Notes: generated from the sequence alone by a model not told the origin. 64,000 nucleotides of DNA from Vibrio mexicanus (GCF_001012815.1 NZ_JYJP01000073.1:1-64000), one strand, 5' to 3'; positions 33,043-43,980 are shown, numbered from the stretch's first letter. Made by a program: numbers and translations.

Positions 33043-33060
33043 TTGGCACGATTTTAGCTT
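33043..33060 (+). promoter_or_regulatory. Sigma-54 promoter of glnA
   Basis: TTGGCACGATTTTAGCTT gives the required GG-N10-GC spacing with a perfect TGGCACG -24 element and a weaker -12 (TAGC in place of TTGC). Transcription should begin near 33070, about 95 bp before the ATG. Confidence 0.78.
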
Positions 33061-33164
33061 TAATCAAAACAGCATCGATTAATAACAACGTCATGAAATT
33101 AATCAATGCTAGATTTTGCTAAATCAAGCTAATACCGCTTTAACAACACTGGAGGTTATCCAAG

Positions 33165-34574
33165 ATGTCAGTAGAAAATGTACTATCACTGATCCAAGAA
33201 AACGAAGTTAAGTTTGTAGACTTACGCTTTACTGATACAAAAGGTAAAGAGCAGCACGTATCAATCCCTGCACACCAAGTTGACGCAGACTTCTTTGAAG
33301 AAGGTAAGATGTTTGATGGTTCTTCAGTTGCTGGCTGGAAAGGCATTAACGAGTCTGACATGGTAATGATGCCAGACGCATCAAGTGCTGTTCTTGACCC
33401 ATTCACAGAAGATGCAACACTAAACGTTCGTTGTGACATCCTAGAGCCTGCAACTATGCAAGGCTACGACCGTGACCCACGTTCAATCGCTAAGCGCGCT
33501 GAAGACTACCTACGCTCTACTGGTATCGCTGATACTGTACTAGTTGGTCCAGAGCCAGAATTCTTCCTATTTGACGATGTTAAATTCGCAACTGACATGT
33601 CTGGTTCTTTCTTCAAGATCGACGACATCGAAGCAGCTTGGAACACAGGTTCTGACATCGAGGGCGGTAACAAAGGTCACCGTCCAGGCGTTAAAGGTGG
33701 TTACTTCCCAGTAGCGCCTGTTGACTCTTCACAAGATATCCGTTCTGCAATGTGTCTAATCCTTGAAGAGATGGGCCAAGTAGTAGAAGCGCATCACCAC
33801 GAAGTAGCAACTGCGGGTCAGAACGAAATCGCAACTCGCTTTAACACGCTAACGGCTAAAGCGGACGAAATCCAAGTTTACAAGTACGTTGTGCACAACG
33901 TTGCTCACGCATTTGGTAAAACAGCGACATTCATGCCTAAGCCACTAGTTGGTGACAACGGTTCTGGTATGCACGTTCACCAATCTCTAGCGAAAGACGG
34001 TGTTAACCTGTTCGCTGGTGATAAGTACGGCGGCCTATCTGAAATGGCGCTTTACTACATCGGTGGTGTTATCAAGCACGCTAAAGCAATCAACGCATTT
34101 GCTAACGCATCAACTAACTCGTACAAGCGTCTTGTACCAGGCTTCGAAGCGCCAGTTATGCTTGCTTACTCTGCACGTAACCGTTCTGCTTCTATCCGTA
34201 TCCCAGTGGTACCAAGCCCTAAAGCACGTCGTATCGAGCTACGCTTCGGTGATCCATCTGCGAACCCATACCTATGTTTCGCTGCAATGCTTATGGCTGG
34301 TCTTGACGGTATCAAGAACAAGATCCACCCAGGTGAAGCAATGGATAAAGACCTTTACGACCTACCAGCAGAAGAAGCAGCTGAAATCCCAACTGTTGCT
34401 TACTCACTAAAAGAAGCTCTAGAGTGTCTAGATGCTGACCGTGAGTTCCTAACAGCTGGCGGTGTATTCTCTGACGACTTCATCGATTCTTACATCGATC
34501 TTAAGTCTCAAGACGTAGAGAAAGTAAACATGACTACTCACCCACTTGAGTTTGAACTGTACTACTCAGTTTAA
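33165..34574 (+). CDS. glnA: Type I glutamine synthetase
   Basis: The 469-aa enzyme forms glutamine from glutamate and ammonium. Signature blocks are FDGSS near residue 47, the ATP-binding region [16 protein letters not shown] (about 265-280), NRSASIRIP (about 340-348), and the adenylylation site Tyr near residue 398 in DLYDLPAEE. Its activity is therefore expected to be controlled by adenylylation (GlnE). Transcription is under a sigma-54/NtrC promoter. The ribosome site is GGAGG. A strong terminator follows, separating it from glnL. Confidence 0.98.
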   Translation: MSVENVLSLIQENEVKFVDLRFTDTKGKEQHVSIPAHQVDADFFEEGKMFDGSSVAGWKGINESDMVMMPDASSAVLDPFTEDATLNVRCDILEPATMQGYDRDPRSIAKRAEDYLRSTGIADTVLVGPEPEFFLFDDVKFATDMSGSFFKIDDIEAAWNTGSDIEGGNKGHRPGVKGGYFPVAPVDSSQDIRSAMCLILEEMGQVVEAHHHEVATAGQNEIATRFNTLTAKADEIQVYKYVVHNVAHAFGKTATFMPKPLVGDNGSGMHVHQSLAKDGVNLFAGDKYGGLSEMALYYIGGVIKHAKAINAFANASTNSYKRLVPGFEAPVMLAYSARNRSASIRIPVVPSPKARRIELRFGDPSANPYLCFAAMLMAGLDGIKNKIHPGEAMDKDLYDLPAEEAAEIPTVAYSLKEALECLDADREFLTAGGVFSDDFIDSYIDLKSQDVEKVNMTTHPLEFELYYSV

Positions 34575-34625
34575 TCTTAACGCTGCTAATGCAACACTAG
34601 TTGCATAGTCTGTTACATAGCTTTT

Positions 34626-34656
34626 AAGGCTCGCCTCGCAGGCGAGCCTTTTTTTG
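34626..34656 (+). terminator. Intrinsic terminator of glnA
   Basis: AAGGCTCGCCT/AGGCGAGCCTT arms with a 3-nt loop and a T7 run, about 50 bp after the glnA stop. Confidence 0.9.
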
Positions 34657-34693
34657 TTTCCGCAAACTGACTAGCTAATTAAGATGTTGAATA

Positions 34694-34958
34694 ATACCCA
34701 AGTAACCTCAAGATGCGTGGTTCAGCGAGAATTGCCTAGTTTGCAAACGCGGCAACGATGCGACTGTTTAGTGGTTCTAAATATAGAATCGTTAACAAAG
34801 TGTGCGAGCTAGGCAAGCTCGCCCTTCGGGAGCGGTTCACTGAGTCAATTTCTGCGTTAAATGACTTGGAAAGAACCTGTTATTCCGCTGCGTCATTTGC
34901 CTTGAACTTGAATCAGTGACAACGCTCTGAATCCTGCATCTTGAAGTCACTTGGGTAT
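34694..34958. repeat. MITE-like non-coding repeat (265 bp)
   Basis: The ends form an imperfect inverted repeat of about 33 bp. The left end is ATACCCAAGT, then AACCTCAAGATGC; the right end is the reverse complement, with GACTTCAAGATGC in place of the second block. Beyond that the match continues as a GG/A-TTCAG box. Inside is a perfect hairpin GCGAGCT/AGCTCGC (34804-34822). No protein frame lies within. I recall similar ends recurring in other Vibrio genomes, so this is probably a dispersed non-autonomous element. It sits between the glnA terminator and the next gene. Confidence 0.7.
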
Positions 34959-34988
34959 ATGGACTTTTTCTTATTCAGGTAGCTTAGT

Positions 34989-35582
34989 ATGTGGCAGAAA
35001 ATTTCAACCTTTGCATCTCAAAAAGCATTAGGCTCATTGAACCTTGGTCTGACGCTTTTCGCCCTGTTCTGTGCGCTACCTACTACAGCACAAGATGTGT
35101 ATACCTGGGTTGATGAAAAAGGTGTTTTACACTTCAGCGAGACCCCACAAAGTGCCAAGGCCAAGCTTATACAGATGCCCGATAACCATGCTAACGCGCC
35201 TGCACCTAAATTTGATAAACCCCAGCCCAAAGCTGAACCTAAAACCGCAGAGTCGAAGCTGCCAGAACCCCAAAAAGGCGACCTACCTTTAACCATAGAT
35301 ATTACCTCTCCTCGTGACGATGAAGCCTTACGTAGCAACGCTGGGTTCATCAATATCACCGCCAAGCTTAATCGCGACCTTCAAGTAGGCGAACGCCTGC
35401 AATTAATCATGAACAATCAACGTTTTGATGCACCAAAGAATGAACCCAATTGGCAATTGAAGAATGTGGATCGCGGAACACACACCTTTTCAATTCAGAG
35501 CTTTAGAGACGGCAAGCTTATTGCATCGTCTAACACCATAACGGTGCATTTACAGCGCGCTTCTCGAAAGAGACCTCAATAA
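34989..35582 (+). CDS. DUF4124-containing exported protein
   Basis: The 197-aa protein has an N-terminal hydrophobic signal segment ending near TTAQ (about residue 34). It is followed by the DUF4124 signature DVYTWVDEKGVLHFSETP, a Pro/Lys-rich linker (about 75-95) and a C-terminal beta-sandwich-like domain (ITSPRDDEALRSNAGFINITAKL). Function unknown. A gene of this type lying between glnA and glnL is common in Vibrio. It starts 30 bp after the MITE-like element. Confidence 0.85.
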   Translation: MWQKISTFASQKALGSLNLGLTLFALFCALPTTAQDVYTWVDEKGVLHFSETPQSAKAKLIQMPDNHANAPAPKFDKPQPKAEPKTAESKLPEPQKGDLPLTIDITSPRDDEALRSNAGFINITAKLNRDLQVGERLQLIMNNQRFDAPKNEPNWQLKNVDRGTHTFSIQSFRDGKLIASSNTITVHLQRASRKRPQ

Positions 35583-35655
35583 CCTCGAAAAAGGACGTTT
35601 GAGGGACTTTTTTCTTTAGCTTCCACGATCAATGCGCCATACTTGAGATTCATGT

Positions 35656-35672
35656 CGCACCATTTTGGTGCA
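35656..35672. promoter_or_regulatory. NtrC-type palindrome upstream of glnL
   Basis: CGCACCATTTTGGTGCA matches the NtrC operator (GCACC-N5-GGTGC perfect). It lies about 36 bp before the glnL start and is nested in an outer inverted repeat ATGTCGC/GCGACAT (35652-35681). In E. coli, NtrC bound at the glnL promoter represses it; the same autoregulation is likely here. Confidence 0.75.
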
Positions 35673-35707
35673 TTGCGACATCATGGGTCAATGATAGGGA
35701 TGCAACG

Positions 35708-36754
35708 GTGAATAACGAGCTCAGTACAACCATTCTCAACAACGTCGTCACAGCAACGTTAATGCTCGATGAAAGCTTAGTCGTGCGCTATGCGAACCCT
35801 GCGGCCGAGCAGCTGTTTGCCCAAAGTGCAAAACGCATCGTTGACCAATCCCTTTCTAAGCTTATCCAACACGCTTCTATGGATCTGGCTTTGCTTTCTC
35901 AACCACTACAAAGCGGTCAAAGCATTACCGACAGCGACGTGACTTTTGTGGTTGATGGTAAACCACTGATGCTTGAAGTCACCGTCAGCCCGTTATCTTG
36001 GCAAAAAGAGCTGATGCTATTGGTGGAAATGAGAAAGATTGGTCAGCAACGCCGTCTTAGCCAAGAACTCAATCAGCATGCTCAACAACAAGCCGCCAAA
36101 CTACTGGTTCGAGGTTTAGCCCACGAAATCAAAAATCCATTAGGCGGTTTACGTGGTGCAGCGCAGCTACTTGAACGCATGTTGCCAGACCAAAGCTTGG
36201 CGGAATACACGCAGATCATCATTGAACAAGCCGATAGACTTCGTAGCCTAGTCGATAGATTGCTCGGGCCTCAGAGGCCAGGTAAAAAAGAGACTGAAAA
36301 CTTGCACTTAATCTTAGAAAAGGTGCGTCAGTTAGTGGAACTCGAAGTGGGTAAATCCGTGATTATTGAGCGCGATTACGATCCAAGTTTGCCTGACATT
36401 TTGATGGATACCGATCAGATTGAGCAGGCATTTCTTAACATCGTAAGTAACGCAGGGCAGATCTTACAAGCTCAGGAACACGGTAAAATTACCATTCGCA
36501 CCAGAACGGTGCATCAAGCCAACATCCATGGTAAGCGCCACAAACTGGCAGCTCGGGTAGAAGTCATCGACAACGGGCCCGGTATTCCAGCCGACTTACA
36601 AGACACGCTGTTTTATCCCATGGTAAGTGGCCGTGAAGGTGGTACCGGCTTAGGGCTTTCAATTTCGCAGAATCTCATTGATCAACACAAAGGAAAAATA
36701 GACGTAGAAAGTTGGCCGGGAAGAACCATCTTCACCGTCTATTTGCCGATATAA
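35708..36754 (+). CDS. glnL: Nitrogen regulation sensor kinase NtrB (GlnL)
   Basis: The 348-aa cytosolic histidine kinase/phosphatase controls NtrC in response to PII protein. It has an N-terminal PAS domain, the H box GLAHEIKNPLGGL with the phosphorylated His near residue 139, an N box (NIVSNAGQ) and G boxes DNGPGIP and GGTGLGLS. The start is GTG at 35708. It is followed 54 bp later by glnG, one operon. Confidence 0.96.
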   Translation: MNNELSTTILNNVVTATLMLDESLVVRYANPAAEQLFAQSAKRIVDQSLSKLIQHASMDLALLSQPLQSGQSITDSDVTFVVDGKPLMLEVTVSPLSWQKELMLLVEMRKIGQQRRLSQELNQHAQQQAAKLLVRGLAHEIKNPLGGLRGAAQLLERMLPDQSLAEYTQIIIEQADRLRSLVDRLLGPQRPGKKETENLHLILEKVRQLVELEVGKSVIIERDYDPSLPDILMDTDQIEQAFLNIVSNAGQILQAQEHGKITIRTRTVHQANIHGKRHKLAARVEVIDNGPGIPADLQDTLFYPMVSGREGGTGLGLSISQNLIDQHKGKIDVESWPGRTIFTVYLPI

Positions 36755-36808
36755 AAATTAGACGATACAGAAAATTACGCGTTTGCAGCAGTTTGGGGAA
36801 TAAAAATT

Positions 36809-38212
36809 ATGAGTAAAGGATACGTTTGGGTTGTTGATGACGACAGTTCGATACGCTGGGTGATCGAGAAAACACTTTCGTCCGCGAACATAAAATGCGA
36901 AACATTTGCAGACGCCGAAAGTGTGTTACTGGCATTAGAGCGTGAAACGCCTGATGTTCTGGTATCAGATATTCGTATGCCAGGCATGGATGGCATCGAG
37001 CTGCTGAATCAAGTACAAACTCGTGCACCGGAGCTGCCTGTCATCATCATGACGGCACACTCAGACCTAGATGCCGCGGTCAATGCCTACCAAAAAGGCG
37101 CGTTTGAATACCTACCTAAACCTTTTGATGTCGACGAGACCCTAACTCTAGTTGAGCGCGCCATTACTCACAATCAAGAGCAGAAAAAGCAGCAAGCCGC
37201 GCAAGAGCCTGAATTTGAGCAAGCCCCTGAAATCATAGGTGAAGCACCGGCTATGCAAGAGGTGTTTCGCGCTATCGGCCGTTTGTCGCGCTCATCCATT
37301 TCTGTGCTCATCAATGGTGAATCAGGTACTGGTAAAGAGCTGGTTGCTCACGCTCTGCACCGCCACAGCCCACGCGCAGCCAAGCCTTTTATCGCCCTTA
37401 ACATGGCGGCGATTCCAAAAGATTTGATTGAGTCTGAGCTATTTGGTCACGAAAAAGGCGCCTTTACCGGAGCCAATAGTGTGCGCCAAGGCCGTTTCGA
37501 ACAAGCTAACGGCGGTACCCTGTTTCTGGATGAAATTGGTGATATGCCATTGGATATCCAAACTCGCCTACTCCGTGTTCTGGCCGATGGCCAGTTCTAC
37601 CGCGTCGGCGGTCATGCGGCGGTGAAAGTGGATGTGCGCATTGTCGCGGCCACGCACCAAAACCTTGAGAAGCTCGTTCATCAAGGAGATTTTCGTGAGG
37701 ATTTGTTCCACCGCTTAAACGTTATTCGCATTCATATTCCTGCCCTGCGTGAGCGCAGACAAGATATCGAGAAGCTGACTCTACACTTTTTGTCTTTAGC
37801 CGCTGAAGAGCTGGGTGTGGACATCAAAACCCTCCATCCAAGCACGGTTGACACTCTCAATCGCCTCGCTTGGCCGGGTAACGTCCGTCAGCTCGAAAAT
37901 ATCTGTCGTTGGTTAACCGTCATGGCAAGTGGCAGTGAAATCCTACCCAGTGACCTTCCACCGGAGCTGATGGAAGAAAAAGCAACCAAGACCTTTTCTG
38001 GCGACGTCAGTTGGCAGCAACAGTTAGCTGGCTGGGCGAAACAGGCACTCTCTTCAGGGGAAACTGAATTGCTTTCTTATGCACTTCCTGAGTTTGAGCG
38101 TATACTTCTTGAAGCAGCACTCGATCATACTAATGGACACAAGCAGGACGCCGCGAAAGTATTAGGTTGGGGACGCAACACACTGACTAGAAAGCTGAAA
38201 GAGCTCTATTAA
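36809..38212 (+). CDS. glnG: Nitrogen regulation response regulator NtrC (GlnG)
   Basis: The 467-aa sigma-54 activator has an N-terminal receiver with the phosphorylated Asp near residue 53 ([11 protein letters not shown]), an AAA+ domain with Walker A GESGTGKE (about 170), the sigma-54 contact loop GAFTGA (about 213) and Walker [12 protein letters not shown]. It ends in a Fis-type HTH ([20 protein letters not shown]). It should act at the NtrC sites before glnA and glnL. The frame is intact. Confidence 0.97.
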   Translation: MSKGYVWVVDDDSSIRWVIEKTLSSANIKCETFADAESVLLALERETPDVLVSDIRMPGMDGIELLNQVQTRAPELPVIIMTAHSDLDAAVNAYQKGAFEYLPKPFDVDETLTLVERAITHNQEQKKQQAAQEPEFEQAPEIIGEAPAMQEVFRAIGRLSRSSISVLINGESGTGKELVAHALHRHSPRAAKPFIALNMAAIPKDLIESELFGHEKGAFTGANSVRQGRFEQANGGTLFLDEIGDMPLDIQTRLLRVLADGQFYRVGGHAAVKVDVRIVAATHQNLEKLVHQGDFREDLFHRLNVIRIHIPALRERRQDIEKLTLHFLSLAAEELGVDIKTLHPSTVDTLNRLAWPGNVRQLENICRWLTVMASGSEILPSDLPPELMEEKATKTFSGDVSWQQQLAGWAKQALSSGETELLSYALPEFERILLEAALDHTNGHKQDAAKVLGWGRNTLTRKLKELY

Positions 38213-38328
38213 GGCTTTGAAACTGTGAGAAAGTGGATGCGTTAACAGATATGTAACTTATCACTCCCACAAAATGACTCTCTGCTTGTATAATTAATTG
38301 ATAAAAAAATAAAATAGCAGAAAAGAGC

Positions 38329-40867
38329 ATGCCAGGGAATACGCATATTACGCTTCGCACCGCCGTTATTATTCCATTTGTAATCATTTTTATTTTTACA
38401 ATTGGCGCCATCGTGGCTGTTCAAAAGAGCAGCTACGAGGAAATGGTGCAAGACATCAGTCAAAAGCAGCTCTCTTCTTTAACGGAAAACGTTAACCTCA
38501 AACTGCAAACCTTCCTCAATGAACCTTTTCAGGCCAGCTTAGCGCTGAGCCATAGCATCGGTTATCACAACGTCTACACCAAAGGCGACACTGAAGTCAT
38601 TCAGCAGTATCTACTCACGGCTTTCCAAGATCTCTATCCGACCATCTCACATATGGATGTGATTGGTTTTGGTGGCGAAGGGGCGGAATACACTGGGTTT
38701 AGAAAAGAAGCCAATGGCGGTTTTACCTTAATGATTCAAGACGATAGAACCGATCAAAAGTTGGTTATTTATCGTGGCAATCAAGTCAGTGACGACATTC
38801 GCTCAGTAATAGAAGCTACGATCCAAGAATCCGCCCATGGTACGCACCTGTGGCTAAATCTAAGAAACCAATGTGGTCATCGATTTATGCCAATGCCGAT
38901 GAGCGCCAAGAGATTACTTTGTCTGCGTTAACACCAATGTTCCAGAACAATGAATTTACCGGCGTGATTGTGACTGATATTAAGATTAATACCTTCAACG
39001 CTTTCCTTAAGGAGCTTGAAACCAATACCAATGCCGCGGTGTACATCTTTGACCAAGAAGAACGTTTAGTGGCGCACCCAAGCAGAAGCAGTGTTGTCTC
39101 CTGGGGAACTCGAGATTCCAAAAAAGGGGAGCGTTTACTTGCGGTGGAGAGTGGCAACCCGATCATCCAAGCCAGTGCCAAATACGTTAAGACCCATCAA
39201 ATATACCAAACTCAAGCCATCACGAAATTTGAGTCTGACATCAACGGAGAGCGCTACTTCAATTTCGTCACCCCATACAAAGACCCACACGGGCTAACTT
39301 GGTATATCGGCGTGTCGATTTCAGAATCTGACTTACTGGGTAATCTGCCTGACGCTCAAAGAAACAGTTGGCTACTGGGTATCATTGTTAGTGTGGTCGG
39401 CCTCACCATAGCTTAGTTGCTTTTAACCGCATCACCACGCCAATCACATCAACAGCAGCGGCCGCCAAACACCTCGCGCTGGGTAACTGGGACAACCCGA
39501 TGCCTAAACCTGGGCACATCCATGAAACCAGTATGTTGGTGTATGCGTTTAATGAGATGGCGAATAATCTCAAAGCTTCATTCAAGGCACTGCGGACTCA
39601 GCTGGTTTATGATTCGTTGACGGGCTTGTATAGCCGAGAAGGCTTAATTGAAAGCTGCGAAAACCGCAGCAAACTTAATGGTTGCCTGTATTTGGTTGGG
39701 ATCAACAAATTCCGTGATATCAACGACAGTGTTGGTCACTATCGCGCCGATAAGCTCTTGGTGATCATCTCTGAACGACTCAAAGCGCTGTTTGATGATC
39801 GCGCTATGATCGCTCGAATTGCAGGAGATGAGTTCGCTATCTACCTACCCGAAGATCAAGATGCAGAGACCATCTCACTGAATACAACGCGCATTCTTCA
39901 GAGTTTTGGTTCGCCATTTTCAATGGGTGGAGACAACATTGCTATCAGCATTTCGGTGGGCATTGTTACCGATATTGAAGAGAACAACATGACCGTCTGG
40001 CTGCGTAACGGCAGCATTGCACTGAGCAACGCGAAACGAGACCACACTCATATTAGCCATTACTCACCAGAAATGGCGGATGTGACGCTTAAGCGTACTC
40101 AGCTACAAGCTAAGATTCGCCAAGCCATCGACCTCAACGAGTTTGTGCCTTTCTATCAACCTATCGTTGAGTTAAAAACCGGCCGTATCGTCGGTGCTGA
40201 AGCCCTAGCTCGTTGGATTTCTCCAACCGATGGCTTGATCTCTCCACTTGAGTTTATTCCGATTGCTGAAGAAAGCGGATTGATTGGCGACATTGGCAAA
40301 GCCATATTGCAGCAGGCTTGCCAAGACACGGCGCAAGGCATTGCGGAAGGTAAATGGGGTGAAGACTTCAATCTTCATGTCAACTTGTCGGTTAACCAGC
40401 TATCGCAGCCTGACTTTATTCCAACACTCAAGCAGGTACTCAAAGAGACCAAGATCGAACCAAGCCGTCTAACCTTAGAGATCACCGAATCTAGGATCGT
40501 CGATAACGACCCTGTCATCGTGCATAACATGCAATCGATACGCGACCTTGGGGTCTATATCGCCATTGATGATTTCGGAACGGGTTACAGCTCGCTAGCT
40601 TACCTGCATAAGCTGCCGTTCAACTGTTTGAAGATAGACAGAACCTTCGTCAATAAACTAGAAGCCGACACGCTAGACACGTCAATTGTCGCAGCCATCA
40701 TCAATATGACGCAGAGCATGAACGTCAGCTTGGTCGCCGAAGGGGTCGAAACGACTTCTCAGTCTGACATGCTGATTCAACTCGGCTGTCCACTCGGTCA
40801 AGGCTTCCTATATAGCCGCCCAGTTCCGTACGAAGAATGGCCAACAGATTTGGTTAACATGAATTAG
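38329..40867 (+). CDS. Cache-GGDEF-EAL c-di-GMP phosphodiesterase (frame broken twice)
   Basis: This is a membrane receptor of about 846 aa: TM near residues 13-30, a long periplasmic double-Cache-like sensor, a second TM (about 352-370), a GGDEF domain and a C-terminal EAL domain. The GGDEF motif is AGDEF (RIAGDEF), a variant that may or may not be active. The EAL domain is complete (EALARW, LEITES, IDDFGTGYSS, KIDRTF, EGVET), so c-di-GMP breakdown is likely. Restoring one C near 38847 and one T near 39413 joins three open parts. Start ATG 38329. Confidence 0.87.
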
Positions 40868-40963
40868 AAATCGGCGAATTTTGGCGTTTTTGAGCTGAAT
40901 GGCTACTGACAGTGCATCATTGATTTCTATACTAGCGGCAAAACATCAATGGACGTACGCATA

Positions 40964-41965
40964 ATGATAACGAAAACACTCCCTTTAACTGACCTGCACC
41001 GCCACCTAGATGGCAACATCCGTACTCAAACTATTCTCGATTTGGGTAAAAAGTTTGGCGTGGCGCTTCCTGCGTACGATATTGAATCTCTCACGCCACA
41101 CGTACAGATTGTTGAAGCTGAGCCTTCATTAGTGGCCTTCCTGTCTAAACTGGATTGGGGTGTTGCGGTTCTTGGTGATCTGGACGCATGTCGCCGCGTG
41201 GCTTACGAAAACGTTGAAGATGCACTGAACGCTCAAATTGATTATGCAGAGCTGCGTTTCTCACCTTACTACATGGCGATGAAGCACAACCTGCCAGTAG
41301 CCGGTGTTGTTGAAGCTGTCGTTGATGGCGTTCAAGCAGGCGTTCGTGACTTTGGTGTAAAAGCGAATCTTATCGGCATCATGAGCCGTACTTTCGGTAC
41401 CGACGCTTGTCAGCAAGAGCTCGATGCTATCCTAAGCCAAAAAGATCACATGGTAGCCGTTGACCTAGCCGGTGACGAGCTTGGCCAACCGGGTGATCGT
41501 TTCGTGCAGCACTTCAAACAGGTTCGCGATGCTGGCCTAAACGTGACTGTACACGCGGGTGAAGCGGCCGGTGCCGAGAGCATGTGGCAAGCAATCCACG
41601 AGCTAGGCGCAACACGTATCGGCCACGGTGTGAAAGCTATCCACGATCCTAAATTAATGGATTACCTAGTAGAACACCGCATTGGTATTGAGTCTTGTCT
41701 AACATCTAACTTCCAAACAAGTACGGTTGATTCACTGTCTAACCACCCAATCAAGCAGTTCCTTGACCACGGCGTGCTAGCGTGTCTAAACACAGACGAC
41801 CCTGCGGTTGAAGGCATTGAGCTGCCTTACGAGTATGAAGTAGCCGCACCGCAAGCGGGTCTGTCGATTGAGCAAATTAAACAGGCGCAGATCAACGGCC
41901 TAGAGCTGGCTTTCCTTTCTGAGCAAGAGAAGCAAGCACTGCGCGAGATGGCAGCTAAACGCTAG
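40964..41965 (+). CDS. add: Adenosine deaminase
   Basis: Add converts adenosine and deoxyadenosine to inosine forms in purine salvage. The zinc ligands and catalytic residues are seen in [29 protein letters not shown] and NTDDPAVEG. The start at ATG 40964 ([14 protein letters not shown]) gives 333 aa, the family length; another in-frame ATG at 40949 would add five residues. Neither has a clear ribosome site. A strong terminator follows. Confidence 0.96.
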   Translation: MITKTLPLTDLHRHLDGNIRTQTILDLGKKFGVALPAYDIESLTPHVQIVEAEPSLVAFLSKLDWGVAVLGDLDACRRVAYENVEDALNAQIDYAELRFSPYYMAMKHNLPVAGVVEAVVDGVQAGVRDFGVKANLIGIMSRTFGTDACQQELDAILSQKDHMVAVDLAGDELGQPGDRFVQHFKQVRDAGLNVTVHAGEAAGAESMWQAIHELGATRIGHGVKAIHDPKLMDYLVEHRIGIESCLTSNFQTSTVDSLSNHPIKQFLDHGVLACLNTDDPAVEGIELPYEYEVAAPQAGLSIEQIKQAQINGLELAFLSEQEKQALREMAAKR

Positions 41966-42005
41966 CGTTCGTTGCAAATAGCTTTAAGCGATACAAACAG
42001 ATAGC

Positions 42006-42034
42006 AAAAACCGACACCCTGTGTCGGTTTTTTT
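42006..42034 (+). terminator. Intrinsic terminator of add
   Basis: AAAAACCGACAC/GTGTCGG arms, loop CCT, then a T7 run. Confidence 0.88.
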
Positions 42035-42100
42035 GTTGGCGACAAGATGAAACGTTGCATATCCTTTACTATATGCAACGTGATCAAGGATGCGACCACT

Positions 42101-43002
42101 ATGAGTTGGCTTAATTTCTTCCGCGCCTATCGCCACTGTGCTGACAAACAACACTCAATAACCCGCCTCTGCCTTTTAAGTAGAAGAAAGTGGGTCAGCA
42201 AAACAAAATGTTGGAGCATACTTTTTCTGCTCACTTTCTTCGCAAGCTCCTCTTGGGCCTGCACCCTCACCATGCTTATCGCACGAGTGATAGAACACCT
42301 TTAATAGAGCAAGCACCCAGCAATCGAGGTCTGTATCAGACCCTCTACTCGCAAGCTGCCAGTGCCATTGGCTGTCAATTGGAGATTGTCCGAGGGCCAA
42401 AGAAAAGAATCTTGAAAATGCTTGAAGACGGGGAGGTCGATTTCTACCCTGGTTTTAATTTCAATCCAGAGCGGGCACGTTACACCTACTATATCGTTAA
42501 TGGTTTGCCTGGTGGCGATGTCGGCATCTCTCGCAATGATTTTATAACCGTGACTCAATTGTCTGAGCTTGAAGGTCATACGGTCGTTCAAGCGCTGGGT
42601 TCGCCTAATTTTGTGCGAGATTTGGAGAATGTCACCATTTACGCCAAGCCTGAAATCACCATAGATCAAGCAGTAGCCGTGATACGTAAAAAGCGCGCGG
42701 ATTTCTACATCTACAATCGTTCATCCATCGACTACTACTTTAAGCAGCACCAACCCAATGATATGAAGATTCACCCTAACTGCTGCGGAGAAATCGAACC
42801 ACTCTACCTTGGGTTTTCTCGCCGTTCGCCCCACTTCAGCGAGACGATTAACCCTAACTACGATGCGAACCAGCCTCTATCTGTCAGCAATTTTCCAACG
42901 GTGATAAACAGTCAATCCATCGCTTATCATTTCCAAAAGGCCTTGGCGGATATGGCAAGCAGCGGTGAATCTGCGCAGATTTACCGCCACTATTTCCAAT
43001 AG
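42101..43002 (+). CDS. Periplasmic solute-binding-like protein (SBP_bac_3 type; frame broken once)
   Basis: A protein of about 300 aa with a long N-terminal leader whose hydrophobic core is SILFLLTFFASSSWAC, followed by a type-2 substrate-binding fold (NRGLYQTLYSQAASAIGCQLEIV, DFYPGFNFNPER, NGLPGGDVGISR). The two parts are in different frames; restoring one C near 42265 gives WACTPHHAYRTSDRTP. The start at 42101 is inferred; an ATG at 42047 is also in frame. No permease gene is adjacent, so it may be a sensor-like protein and not part of an ABC transporter. It lies between add and the lateral flagellar block. Confidence 0.72.
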
Positions 43003-43017
43003 CTGATTCTCTGTGAT

Positions 43018-43980
43018 TTACCCGCTTACAGGTTGGTTGTATTGAGCTGCTGCTTGAGCTTCTTGCAGTGCGCTGCCTTGCGAGCGACCAAACAAAGCAT
43101 TGAGCATGTCTTCGCTCTGCGCAGTCAGCACCAATATCTCAATACGACGATTCACTGCGCTGGTTGGATTTTGCTCATCAAGCAGCATGTTGTCGGCCAT
43201 GGCCGTCACTTGTGATACACGCTGCTTTGGCATGCCACCAAATTCCAGTACCTCTCGTGCACGCTGGGCTCGGTCTCCAGACAGGGTCCAGTTACTGTTA
43301 GTCGAACGTTGATTAAACGCGGTTGCATCGGCATGGCCCGAGATCATGAGCGAGTTTTCGACCGTGGTAAAGATTGGGCTAACGCCAATAGTAAATCTTC
43401 AAAGTAATGCGTCAGCATCGAACCACCACGCTGAAACATCGGCTTTTGCTCATCATCATTGACCAAAACGCGTAAGCCTTGCGGTACAATCTCAACCTGA
43501 ACATGTTCACTCACCGACAGGTGCTTGCTGTATTCATTAATGAAATCCCCCAGCACCACCATCTCTTCTTGCTATCGTAACGGCCAGCAATCAAAGACAG
43601 ACTCTCGGTGCCTGTACCGCCATAGTTATTGCCATCACCGTCTTTGACGTTAATGGTCAAACTGTTGCCCAAATCGGTAGGGTTGCTTGGGCGAGCACTT
43701 AATTGATCCGGTAGTGCACTACCCCAAAATCAATCGGAAATGGGCTATTGTTCGAGAAGTTTTCGTCTATTGCGATAATGTCTGGATTGCCCGCCAACTT
43801 ACCGACAATACGTTTCTTTTCATCAGACGTGGTGACTTGAACCACCCACATCACCATAAAGAAGGCCATCATTGCCAAGGTGAAGTCGGCAAAGGCGACT
43901 TTCCAAGCGCCTGTGGCTCGCCGGCCTTCCCCTCGACGGCGCGAACGACGAACAATGATATGTTGTTGGGCGTTACGCAT
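43018..43980 (-). CDS. lafU: Lateral flagellar stator protein LafU (MotB) (frame broken three times)
   Basis: The peptidoglycan-anchored stator half. It has an N-terminal TM with the essential proton-binding Asp in WKVAFADFTLAMMAFFMVMW (Asp near residue 31), then a plug/linker and an OmpA-like domain (SLMISGHADATAFNQ...NRRIEIL). Three single bases are missing: a G in the G run near 43725, a C near 43573 and an A near 43381. All restored, the protein is about 321 aa. Proton coupling is inferred from its LafU type; polar Vibrio motors use PomAB and sodium. It is the last gene of the laf operon. Confidence 0.92.

Larger units (their letters stand above)
32663..33164 (+). promoter_or_regulatory. 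glnA regulatory region
   Basis: This 502 bp non-coding stretch lies between divergent typA and glnA. It holds two NtrC-type sites and a sigma-54 promoter for glnA, listed separately. The left part must hold the typA promoter. A further GGTGCA half site lies at 32926-32931. No open frame was convincing. Confidence 0.75.

Noticed and set aside
34804..34822. A small RNA gene or terminator at the hairpin inside the 265 bp repeat
   Set aside because: There is no T tract and the hairpin is better explained as part of the MITE-like element.
42190..43002. An independent gene starting inside the solute-binding protein
   Set aside because: It has no ribosome site, and its first residues are an out-of-frame reading of the true leader; one restored base joins it to the upstream part.
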